From: Branchinecta lynchi | Lineage: Eukaryota; Arthropoda; Branchiopoda; Anostraca; Branchinectidae | Reading direction: 5' to 3' | Length of the DNA stretch: 64,000 nt | NCBI GenBank assembly: GCA_023053575.1 | Contig: JAKZAP010000022.1 | Span: forward strand, 14,302,518-14,366,517 | Part shown: in pieces, positions 26,101 to 38,100 of the stretch | How positions within the stretch are numbered: position 1 is the first letter of the stretch | Layout: every line of letters starts with the position of its first letter | The notes under the pieces: generated by a model | Database searches by the model: none | What the model was told of the DNA's origin: nothing | Seen by the model: only the letters and a program-made list of their open reading frames with translations | Program-made: the position numbers and the translations under genes

Positions 26101-29100
26101 GGAAGACGGCAGCGCTTCTCGAGAATCACGGACTTGCTCCCCGACCAAGTCCGTGCTTCCCTGCAAGGTGCTGCAGCGCTGCCGCTTCAACCAAGAAGAA
26201 AGTGAATCCAAAAACCCATATTATGCAAAAGCAAAGAAGTGCTGCAGCAGCTCTGTGGCAGCGGTATTGCAACAAAAACGAGGCTCAGATAGCGTTTGGA
26301 TGGATGGACGGGGGAGTTCCCGATGAAAAATTTATCTCAAAATAGTACTATGAAGTAGTACGAAAAAGTTGCATGCAGTACTAATGATGCTACTACATGC
26401 TTCTACTTCAAGGCTACCGTGTTACTGCATACGACTAATTGCTACTATTAGCAAGAATGGATGCTACTATGGCAAGGCAGGGTGCTACTGGAAACTACTA
26501 CATAAGATTGGACCAGTCTGAGGCACATTAAATGATAGTATTCTTTGCTGTTACATAGTATTACATGCAACGTTTTCGTAGCAGTCTACAAATTTTTCAT
26601 CGGGTTGGGGTGGCTAGGAAGAGCTTCTCGTCACATTTCTTCCAAAGACGTGTTGCTGTTGAATGTCCTTGCTAAGACGCTTGCTCTAGTACCGCGTCGC
26701 GATGGTCAGTGGGGTGCAGCGTCTCTAGGCGTCGGTTACGGTTATTAATGTGTTTGACAAAGACTCAATTAGTCTGAGATCTTGCCACTAATGATGTATT
26801 GCAAAACTAGAACTTTGATTTTGAATTGCGGTGACTAATTTCGGATTACACACCCACTTCCGACATCAGCGAGGCTCGTTGGTCGAAACCCCGCCTTGTT
26901 CTAGACCCACCTACTCATCTATGAATGGAACTCCATCGTCTGTGTGACCCCCCCCCCCCCCCCCCCCGCCAAGCCTTTTGTCTTTATTTTGAAATTTAAT
27001 TTTTATCTTAACTTACAGAAACGAGTTTTGGATTATATCCAAACGTCCGACATACATCGAAGCTCATTGGTCGAAACCCCGCTTTCTTCTAACGCCACCT
27101 ACTCATCTCTGAATGCAACTCTATCATCTGTGTGCCCGTGTAGTTCGTGTCCCTGCCACATGTCGAAGAATCTGTCGAGTTCCCTCCTAGAAAGTGAAAT
27201 CGATGAAGCAAGGTACGTTTTTTTACTTTTAGTACAAAAAAGAAAAGCAAAATGAAACAAGGCTCGAAATACAGTGGAAATTACTAAAAAAGAAGGGACA
27301 GGCCGTGGTGTGTGGGGAAGCTAAGATATGAGGTCGTAGCTTTTTCGAGATCCCAAATCGTAAGTGGCGTGAGATCCCTCGAGGGATACCTATGACTTCG
27401 TAAAAGTTCCGCCCGGCTGCCATCACGGTAACTCTCGAAGGGAGAGATATTTTCATGACACTCGGTGTGAAGATTCTTTGGGTCAATTGAACATGTCGAG
27501 TTCGTTGATGGGCTTTGTAGCCCTATATTTAGGGGTGGAGGAGGGGGTTTCAGTTTTCTTCAAAAGCTATTGAGATAGTTGATTCAGAGGTAAGGAGACA
27601 TGCTGAAACTGAATATGAAAGTTATTTTTCTTGCCGGTCAACTAGTTCACCCTGAATCCGGCGAAAACCGGACACAAAATTTGTCGACTAGTTTTCAGCT
27701 ATAGCAGTCCCTGCCCCTTTATTCTCAACCCAGCATAGCTCCTCGCGTGGATGACGACATTCATTTGTTTATTCTGTGGACTTCGGAGAGATCTTGGGGG
27801 TAAGGAATCCATATTTGAACTTATTTTTTCTTACTGGACAAATGGTTCATCACGAATTCGGCTGATACTGAAAATTGGTTTTGGTTGGTTTGGTTGAAGC
27901 TCAAAGTTGTTTCTGATTTGATTAAAGATTCGGTATCGGGGCAAGGAGACATGCTGAATCCATTTTTGAACTTCGTTTTAACAGTAAATTCTTTTAACAG
28001 TAAAAATGTTCAAGGAATCTGACGAAGACTGAATGGTGAAGATATGACCCAATTGTTTGAATCAAATGTTAGATTTTTGGATTTCAACGAAACCTTTGAT
28101 CTTGTTTTTGGGATCCTAAAACGTAAGTGGAGGGACGCCGATGACTTCGTGAAAGTTGCCCATCCGGCTGTCAGCACGATAACTCTCGAAGTGAATGAGA
28201 AATGTTGATGAAACTTGGAGCGTGTTCCACCCTCGTACCAATAGTAACTATTAGTTACTATTTCCGTTCCATCCTCACGAAAAGTTACTACGCTGACCGT
28301 TCCAACCTTCTCGGAATAGTAACTAATAGTTACTATTTGCTTACCATGCTCGGGAGCATTGTTAGCGTAGTAACCACGCATCTCTGTAACGTGATTGGTC
28401 GGATTCGCCCGTGGCATGATATCCCGCTGGAAAATAGAAAGATCGTTCCAGCCTTGACGGCAAAAAGCCAGAATTTGTGACGTCATGCGTAGTAACTACG
28501 GTAAGTAGGGTGGAACACGCTCTTGATGTGAGGAATCTTTGCGTCAAGGCACAGGTCGAATTCGTAGATGGGCTCTGTAGCCCTACATTTAGGGGTGGGG
28601 GGTTCAAATTAAGGACCAAACAAAAAAAATTTAAACAGGTAATGAGATTGTCGATTTAGGGGTAAGAAGACATGCTGAACATGTATTCTATTCTATTCTG
28701 TCTGAAAATTATTTTCTCGCGGGACAAATAGGTCGCCCGGAATCCGGCCAAACCCGGAAAATTTCAGAAAAATCTCTACCCTTTCAACAACCCAATCAAG
28801 CAGCAAACAGCGCAGCCGTATCCAAAGTGAAATCACAGCATCAGCTTTAACTCCAAGCAATTTTCAGGAAGAAATTCATAAAGACAGATATTCAAGGAAG
28901 AATCTTTAGTTGGTTTTCCTTAAGTTCATCTTGAGCAGCTTGCGCCCGGAGAGGACCCTTGCCGAGAAGGGCCGGCATATAGCTCTAATAAATGTAGCTG
29001 ACGTATCCGTTTTGCGGTGTCAAATATTATTTGAAGTTGATTAGATGTTCGATTTAGGGGTAAGAAGATATGCTGAATTCATTTTTGAGCTTTAGTTTTT

Positions 29101-32100
29101 TGCCGGAATCTGGCCGAAACCGGAAATGTGGCAGAAGTAAGGCATTAAGTTCTGATCAACTTTGTCAGAGTAGATACGTCGTGTAGGGGTCAACACACAT
29201 GCTGAATCCATATCCGAACTTGGTTTTGGCCTTATTCTCCTTATTCCATTGGCCTTACTCTGTTTATAAATTTTAATATTAAAAATATTTAAGGGGTCTG
29301 GCGAAGACCGGATATCTACAAGACCCAATTCTGGATTAAAAATTTCCAATAAAAATTGAATCTTTGGAATTCCATCGAAACCTTTGGTCTTGTTTTCCTT
29401 GGGTTCGTAAGTGGTTTGTACTTTGCAACCATTTGCCTTGTAATTTTGAGCTATTTTCGATATTTACATTAGGAGGAGTAGAAGAAGGTCCCATACGCAG
29501 CTCTAAGAAAAAGAAAGACGGGGAACGAGCTGAACTAAACTGTTTCTGTGGTTTTTTTTATTTTTATTTTGTCCTCATCTCTTATATCTTTGAATTTTCT
29601 TCACAGCTGTACTCTGTCGATCTCAATCCACTTGAGAATTATCGATCCCACAGACAGACAGACTATGATGGCATAGTCCCTCAGTTTCGTTTGGATCCCA
29701 AAAAATCAGTCAACTATCCCCGTCGTTCTTCACTAGACCTCTCTGATTGCCCCCGCCTCACCCCCCCCCGTAGGTAGAACGGCCAAAAATAAATTAAAAA
29801 AAATCTCTCAGTAAAAAAACACAAAAAAATACTAAAAGTTTATAAAAAAAAATAAGTCTGAATCGCCAAAAAAGTAAAAGACGGTACCCATGAAAATAAT
29901 ATGTTCGAAAAAGTTATAACAGTTAACATACCTCCATCTCGGTCCATATCGGTATAACAACCTCTACGGCCATTTACAAATATCAACATCCCTGCGCTCG
30001 GATGATATTTTTATGGCACTTGCCCTTCGGCCAAGTGCCATATAGCGATCGCAATTTCTGTCCGTCCGTCGGTCTATCGGTCTGTCGGTCTGTCCAGGTT
30101 TTGCTAGTTCGGGCACTTCCACATAAGCTAGGACGATAAAACTTGGCAGGCGTATCAAGGACCCCAAATGATTAAGTTGGAAATAGTCACTTCCCCGATC
30201 CGAGCACCGTGGGGGGAGTGGAGGGAGGGGGAATCCGGAATCTTGAGGTATTTTTAACTTTTGAACGGGTGATCGGATCTCGATGAAACTTGATATTTGG
30301 AACGACCTCATGCCTCAGACGACCCACTTAAAATCCGGACCGGATCCGGTGACTTTTGGGGGGAGCTGGAGGGGTCAACCGGAAATCTTGGGAAACGCTA
30401 TGTGTGGAGGGATCGAGATGAAACTTGGTGGGACGACACCTAGCAAACACTAGATACATCATTGACATAACCGAGCCGATTCGGGCACTGTGGGGGGGGG
30501 GAGAGGAGGGAGGGGGAATCCGAAATCTTGAGGTATTTATAACTTTTGAACGGGAGATCGGATCTCGATGGAACTTGATATTTGGAAAGACCTCATGCCT
30601 CAGACGACCTACTTAAAATCCGGACCGGATCCGGTGACTTTTGGGGGGAGCTGGAGGGGGCAACCGGAAATCTTGGGAAACGCTATGAGTGGAGGGATCG
30701 AGATGAAACTTGGTGGGAAGACACCTAGCAAACACTAGATACATCATTGACATAAACGAGCCGATTCGGGTACTGTGGGGGGAGTGGAGGGAGGGGGAAT
30801 CCGGAATCTTGAGGTATTTATAACTTTTGAACGGGTGATCGGATCTCGATGGAACTTGATATTTGGAAATACCTCAGACGACCCACTTAAAATCTGGACC
30901 GGATCCGGTGACTTTTGGGGGGAGCTGCAGGGGGCAACCTGAAATCTTGGGAAACGCTATGAGTGGAGGGATCGAGATGAAACTTGGTGGGAAGACACCT
31001 AGCAAACACTAGATACATCATTGACATAACCGAGCCGATTCGGGCACTGTGGGGGGAGTGGAGGGAGGGGGAATTCGGAATCTTGAGGTATTTATAACTT
31101 TTGAACGGGTGATCGGATCTCGATGGAACTTGATATTTGGAAAGACCTCATGCCTCAGACGACCCACTTAAAATCCGGACCGGATCCGGTGACTTTTGGG
31201 GGGAGCTAGAGAAGGCAACCGGAAATCTTGGGAAACGCTATGAGTGGAGGGGTCGAGATGAAACTTGATGGGAAGACACCTAGCAAACACTAGATACATC
31301 ATTGACATGACCGAGCCGATTCGGGCACTGTGGGGGGAGTGGAGGGAGGGGGAATCCGGAATCTTGAGGTATTTATAACTTTTGAACGGGTGATCGGATC
31401 TCGATGGAACTTGATATTTGGAAAGACCTCATGCCTCAGACGACCCACTTAAAATCCGGACCGGATCCGGTGACTTTTAGGGGGAGCTAGAGAAGGCAAC
31501 CGGAAATCTTGGGAAACACTATGAGTGGAGGGATCGAGATGAAACTTGGTGTGAAGACACCTAGCAAACACTAGATACATCATTGACATAACCGAGCCAA
31601 TTCGGGCACTGTGGGGGAGTGGAGGGAGGGGGAATCCGGAATCTTGAGGTATTTATAACTTTTGAACGGGTTATCGGATCTCGATGGAACTTGATATTTG
31701 GAAAGGCCTCATGCCTCAGACGACCCATTTAAAATCCGGACCGGATCTGGTGACTTTTGGGGGAGCTGGATGGGGCAACCGGAAATCTTGGGAAACACTA
31801 TGAGTGGAGGGATCGAGATGAAACTTGGTGGGAAGACACCTAGTAAACACTAGATACATCATTGACATGACCGAGCCGATTTGGGCACTGTCGGGGGAGT
31901 GGAGGGAGGGGGAATCCGAAATCTTGAGGTATTTATAACTTTTGAACGGGTGACCGGATCTCGATGAAACTTGATATTTGGAAAGCATGCCTCAGACGAC
32001 CCACTTAAAATCCGGACCGGATCCGGTGACTTTTGGGGGGAGCTGGAGGGGAGAACCGGAAATATTGGAAAACGCTGTGAGTGGAAGGATCGAGATGAAA

Positions 32101-35100
32101 CTTGGTGGGAAGACACCTAGCAAACACTAGATATGTCATTGACATAACCGAGCCGTGCCTACTCGTAACAAGTGCCATATGAGCTCGTAGCTCTTGTTTA
32201 TTTTTCAATGGCCGTCTCGTTGTTATTTTCCGATATCAACCTTGATGTCAGAAGTTTAACCTTCAATAACTTTTCTAAGTTATATCATGACTGTGAGCTC
32301 TGTAGAGGTTGTTACGATATCGTATCGATATCGTATCGGCCTCCAGAGAGGATGATACGAAGCTGTATCATCCTCCGTAGAAGTCCATTGAGCACTTTTC
32401 TTCAACTACTGAAAAGTAGAACCTGACCTAAAAAAAAAGAAGTAAAAGACATCACTTTCAGAAAGAAAAGCAAAAAAAAATCATTAAAAATAATCCAGAA
32501 AAAATTATGAAAAATATTAGAGAAAAAAATCTTCAAAACTGAAAGAAAATGTTAATTTCCTAGCCAAGTACCCTGGGATATACCTTGTTACAATCACATT
32601 CCTGGTGAAAGTGCAACTTGTCAACTGAAACAACATTACTTCCAGCTTACTTCAGCGTATTTCTTCTACTCTTCACAAGACAGCTAATGAGCAACTACCA
32701 GTCTTTTTCTTGATGTTGCTCTGACTAAACAGTCCATTAATAAAAACTTCAGTGTTGCCATTTTTTTTTTGTATCGAACCTGTGACTTTTGGTTGAAAAA
32801 AACAATGACATTCTGGAACCTATGAAACTTGGTCCTTTTCACCAACTATTGACGAGAAATCTCGCTTTATCATCGTCATAATTATGCGCCTCAAGTTTTA
32901 TGCTTCATTTTTGCATTTACTGGTAAGGAATAGGTCGCAAAGTTCTTGATCGCTTTGTCGAAGCAACGAAAATGTATGACAAATCACAGAGTTCTGCAAC
33001 TGGGGGCATACTCTCTCTAAGAGTATGCCTTTATAAATTCTATCGATCGAGTCCGCCGCTAGATCGCATCTGCTTCATCACAAATGAAAAAGATGGTGCT
33101 GGATAAGTATTGTATTGTTATAATTTGAAATGTACGGGTCACAACAGTAGTCATTTTCATATTTCTGTAGTAGGCTAGAGTTACCATTTCACTAAACGAA
33201 AAATTCCGTACAAAAGTAGCAAATAAGTATTTCCAAGCAAGAAGATTGAGTAGGCTATTACCTAAACAAAAATTCTGTTCGAAAAAGTTATAATAGTTAA
33301 CATACCTCCATCTCGGCTCATATCAGAAGAACTACCTCGACGGCCATTTAAAAATATCAATCTCGCCTTCAGCTCGGTAGATATTTTTCATAACCTACCT
33401 CGCCTTCGGCTCGGATAGGTTATTTTCAATGACCGTCTCGGTGTTATTTTCCGATATCAACCTCGATGTCTGAAGTTAACCTTCAATATACATCTTTATC
33501 TATTTTGAACCTGTGGACTGTAAAGAGTGAATGTCTTGTTCGGAGACCCCTTGTTTTTACTACACTTCCCTGCTCACCTGCCCTCTCTGGTAATAGACAC
33601 TGGGATATTGTTTGTCTTGGAATATTGTCTGTGCTTTCTTTTTTATTTTAAATTCTAAATGCTACACAAAATTCAGATCTTGTTGGGAAGGGCACGTGTG
33701 GAAATAATCGCTCCTCTTTACCTTAAGTGGGAATATCATTTGGTTTCCGTCTGGCGCGTGTTTCCGGATTTCTATAACGCCGCCAAAACAGGCCATAATC
33801 GCATTCCTCTTAGATGCCACGCTTGTTATCTCGCAAGATTTTGCTAATTCGGGCGCCACGCGAACCGCCAAATTCGGAAGTCGGAACAGATGGGATTTCT
33901 TTCCCATAATTCTTGTGAAATTTAGCTAATTAAAGGTGTCTGCGAAACGGGAGAGAGTAAACCATCGAGTTTCCAGTAAGAGAAAAAAATTGACTGAACT
34001 AAGTCATGTCCGTCATTTTGTTTTGATTTGCCCCCCCCCCCCTCCACTGTAAGGTAGGCTATAACTCACTCGGTTAGTCAAAGTTTCACTTGCATTCATT
34101 TTTTGCTATTCTTGTCCCTCCTTCTCTTAATGAAGCCGCAAGTTTGCTTTTGTTGCTCGACTCGTTATTTTGTTTTTTTGGTTGGTTTTGCTTTCTTTTT
34201 GCATTTATTTATAATACAAAATTTCGATTTGATTGTTAATGTTAAAATTCAAATGTCGATTTTTAATGCACATATTATTTTATTTTTTTGCTTGGATATT
34301 TTTAAGAGTATTGTATGGGAACTGCTTTGATTTAAATTTCACATATAGTGAGAAGCTAGCTCAGTTTTTAGTTCGTTCCGTAATTTACAAACTCTTTAAC
34401 AAACCATTGAGACATTTAATGTATTTTGTCTCCAAGTTTTTTTCACCCTTCTATTTTGTTATTTACGTGTCAATTCCCTCGTTAAATGAATTCCGGGACG
34501 AGTCGGGAAATAAATATCCATGAAAGCCTCCATTCTGTTTATTCAGCAGACTGCAGTCGGTCGAATGCACTCGTGAGTGAAAGACGCTTGGATCGGAATT
34601 CCATTGAGAAAAGATGGTTGTTTTGGTCAGATGGTGAGAAATTGAAAGCTTTTTGTTAACCATAGGGAACAAGGTGCCGTTGGAACCTCATCAGAAAAAC
34701 TTCATTGAATATGAAGGGAGTAAATTAAGAGATTGTTGGGTATGCCTAGAAAAAAAGAATATTAGGTTATTGTATTTCAAATATCTAAAATATATTCGAA
34801 ACGTCCCTTCTTGGATTATTAGTAGTTGGATTTGCACAAATGTTTGATATTACTAGTCCCATAATTTCAGTTCGAAAACGCTGGAATGCAGCCTTAGGCA
34901 AAATTTGTTGAATATGAAGGGATTAAATATAGAGGTCTAGGTTGTTGAGAATACCAAGAAGAAAAGAAAGTAGTGTTATTGTCTTTCAAGTTTCAAATTT
35001 CTAAAGTATCTTAAAATTTCACTTCTTAAATTGGTTATACTTGGGTCGATAGGCCTACCAGTGTTGGGACAATGTTGTCTTGACACTTGGGTCTACCTCT

Positions 35101-38100
35101 GGCTCTGGGAACCAGTCTCCGTGCCACCCGATCGCTTTCAAAATCATTTCTTCGTGATAAAACTCGTAAAGCATACGGAATCCTTGTTTCCATGAAATTG
35201 AAATTTAATAGATTTATTATTCTTGCCAAAATGTATAATTCCTGTGCAGTTCCGCACGTTATTGCTCTGGCACTTCAGGCATGAATCATTCTTCGAGTTT
35301 CTCTGGCACTATTTGGAATAAATATTGCTTCAGCCCAAGCTGACTGCGAATCATATTTGATGGTGCAAAACGGATACGTCAGCTGAATTTTATTGGAGCT
35401 ATATTTCGGCCCTTCTCGGCAAGGGTCCTCTTCAGGCTCAAAACCGCTCAAGATGGAAGAGCGAACTTGTGGGAAACACCATTTGTGTTTCCTACAAGTT
35501 CGTTCTTCCAACTTGAGTGGTTTTGATCCTGAAGAGGACCCTTGCCAAGAAGGGCCGAAATATAGCTCCAATAAAATTCAGCTGACGTATCCGTTTTGCA
35601 CCATCAAATACTATTCTGGAAGCTGTTTTCCTGCTCAGATATGAACGACATTCGTAAATCTTTTTACAAATATGTGAAGTCTGCCGAGGGTTCCACCTTG
35701 GACAAGTAATAACAGTTTATCTGCAAAGTATGGAGCTGCAGTCAGTGTTGCCAAGTGTGACACTTCTGTTGCTTTTTGACACTTTTTCTCTCTGGGTGAC
35801 ACCTTTTTTTACGAATGACACTTTTTAGGTCAGAAAAGCACTTTTTCGTTTACTTTACTAAAGTGACGGATTACCGCCCCCAAAACACTGCCAAACCATG
35901 TACTTTACTTCGATTCTGTACACAAAAACAGTTTGAAGCTCATTTTCGATTAAATTTTATTTTACAAAACTGTGACCTAACAGCTAAGAAATGTTTTCAA
36001 AATAAAAAATTCAATTATTACCAATTTTGCGTGCTGTGGAGCGGAATGCAAAAAAAATCGAGTTGTCAAAAAGCACCTTTTTGTCAGCGATTGTGAAACT
36101 TTTGTGAGTCGAGCTTCTGGCAACGCTGAACAGCCCCACCTATAACACGTTTCAAGCAGGAACAGAGATAAAATTTAAATGGTACATTCAGAATATTCTT
36201 GTGCTGATATTTAAACTCTCAGGTGCTGCTAATTTTTCACTGATGAGCGCACGGAAAGAACTTAATAATCCCGGCGTCGCCGACTGTATTCAGGGAGCGA
36301 GCAAAGGTGGCCTTCCAAGGGGAACTAGAGCTACCCAGGAAAACAGAAAAATAGCCCTAAAATCAGTTTCTCATCAGAATTGTGAAATGTGGTTGCGCAA
36401 TATCAGTTGACCAAGGTCACTGAAAATTTAACTTTTTAAATCCGAGATAATGTCCCATTGTTCGAGGTTGGACTTGCAGGTAGCAACCTGAAGAAAGTGA
36501 ACGTATGTGCAGTTGTTTCAGTGTTTTGTGGAATGAAAATGTGTAGATATCACGAAAAACAGAGGTTTTAGCAGAAACAGCATACTTTGCGGCTATCTTT
36601 AAGCTTGACACATCGATTGAGGTTCCGTTCCGCTCCTGATTGTATAGGCTAGGCTTGTTTCGTGTTTGTTTGTTTTTAGGGCGTGTTCTTGTCCGTATTT
36701 CTTGGCAAATTGTCCTTCGTTAGCCGTGAAGTGGCCAGTACAGGAGTGAAAGCTGACTCACTTCGCATTCGAGAATATATTAATCTAAAATATAGTAAAG
36801 CAGAGAATCTAATTCAGATATAAAAATCGTAATTACAGTCACCACAGGGAGCACCCATCCAATGCAAAATCATGTTTCCACAAGATGTATCACTGTAAAC
36901 AACAGGAGTTTGCAAACATAATTGTTGGTCCTTGGAGCAGCATTGGGAAAATACGGTTAATGCTGAATCTGTCAATAGCTTTTAGTGTATCATAGTTCGC
37001 TTGGAGTAAAAAAAAAAATCCCTTCTTCTTTAGCCAATTTCTGTGTTTTTAGTGTCTAGTTCGGTTGTTTGTTTTTTCCTTTTTTCTTTACTGCTTTTCT
37101 GCCTTTCCAGAGAGTTATAAAACTAAACAAACATGATAGGTAAGGCAACTCTGAGAGAGAGAGAGACTTTATTTTAAAAACGACTTTCACAGCGCGTGGC
37201 GCCGAATTAGCGCTTCACGTCAGGTAATTTGTACACTTATCAGATAAAAACCGATCGTCAACGAAAGGCTGAGTCAACACAACAAAATAATACATAAATC
37301 ACTGGTTAATAAGGTTTACAAACGCAGGTATGAAACTCTTCCTGTATCTCTCGTGGATTGGTGGGATAGGTTGAAGGGTGGGGACTTTCTGGGAGTTGGG
37401 TCTTTGAAGTCGGGATCTTAAAGGTTGAAAAGGCTCTCTGACCTGTCCGGTCAGACTCTGACTCTGACCTGTCCGCGAGTTTCTTTGAACTATGTAGAGC
37501 TAAAGCCCAGTATGATTATATTGTCATTATCACCAACATGGCCACGGTTGGTCTGTGTAGCCGGTTGGTTCTTCCACGGTTGGTCTTTGACACTTGCAGC
37601 CTTCGGCTCAATAAGCATTTTTCGGTCGGTCGGTCTGTCCGCTGACCACGAGTTAGGGAACTTCCAGGTGAGGCTAGGAGGCTGAAACCTCCCAAGTGTA
37701 ATTATGAATCAACTATTTAAAGACATATCTGCATGTCTATATCTTTATTCTTCTTCTTCTTATGGTGAGCTTCTTTATTTAAATGGAACGTCTTCTTTTC
37801 CTCTTATTGAATCTTTAGTAAGTGGTCTTCGTGTTATTCCTTTAATCATTCTTAGAACCTTATAATACATTTTTTTCTTTTTTTCTTACCTCTTTTTTTC
37901 TTTTCTTTTTGAAAAAATATTAGACTAGTTTTTCTGCTATTATATACTGAATAATTTTAAGTTAAAAGGTGGTTAGAAGATACAGCCACGCACAGGATTT
38001 TTGTCTTTTATGTGGTTGTTGAGTTTTTTGTATAATGTTGTTGTGTTTTATTTGGTGAAGTAAAAAATATCTGAATCTGAACATACCCGTTCAAAGCCAT

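Larger units (their letters stand above)
28100..29405. repeat. GGATCC-ended repeat, copy B (with nested MITE)
   Basis: Same orientation as copy A, directly abutting it at TTGTTTTTGGGATCCTAAAA. It is interrupted by a GAGCG MITE (28218-28522) and a fold-back half (28940-29040). It ends AAACCTTTGGTCTTGTTTTC near 29400. Confidence 0.7.
32650..34030. other. Unassigned intronic stretch (apart from 33269-33490)
   Basis: Short open frames only (for example around 33660-33850) with no recognisable product or good splice sites in SUN phase. Treated as intron 3. Confidence 0.45.

Noticed and set aside
28010..28486. 158-codon minus-strand open frame, similar to others at 16649-16888 and 45943-46131
   Set aside because: It reads through a GAGCG MITE into a GGATCC repeat; similarity among the frames follows from the MITE family.
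30190..32155. 280-bp tandem units as a CRISPR array or tandem coding repeat
   Set aside because: Units are contiguous without unique spacers, long, in an animal genome, and all frames contain stops in most units.
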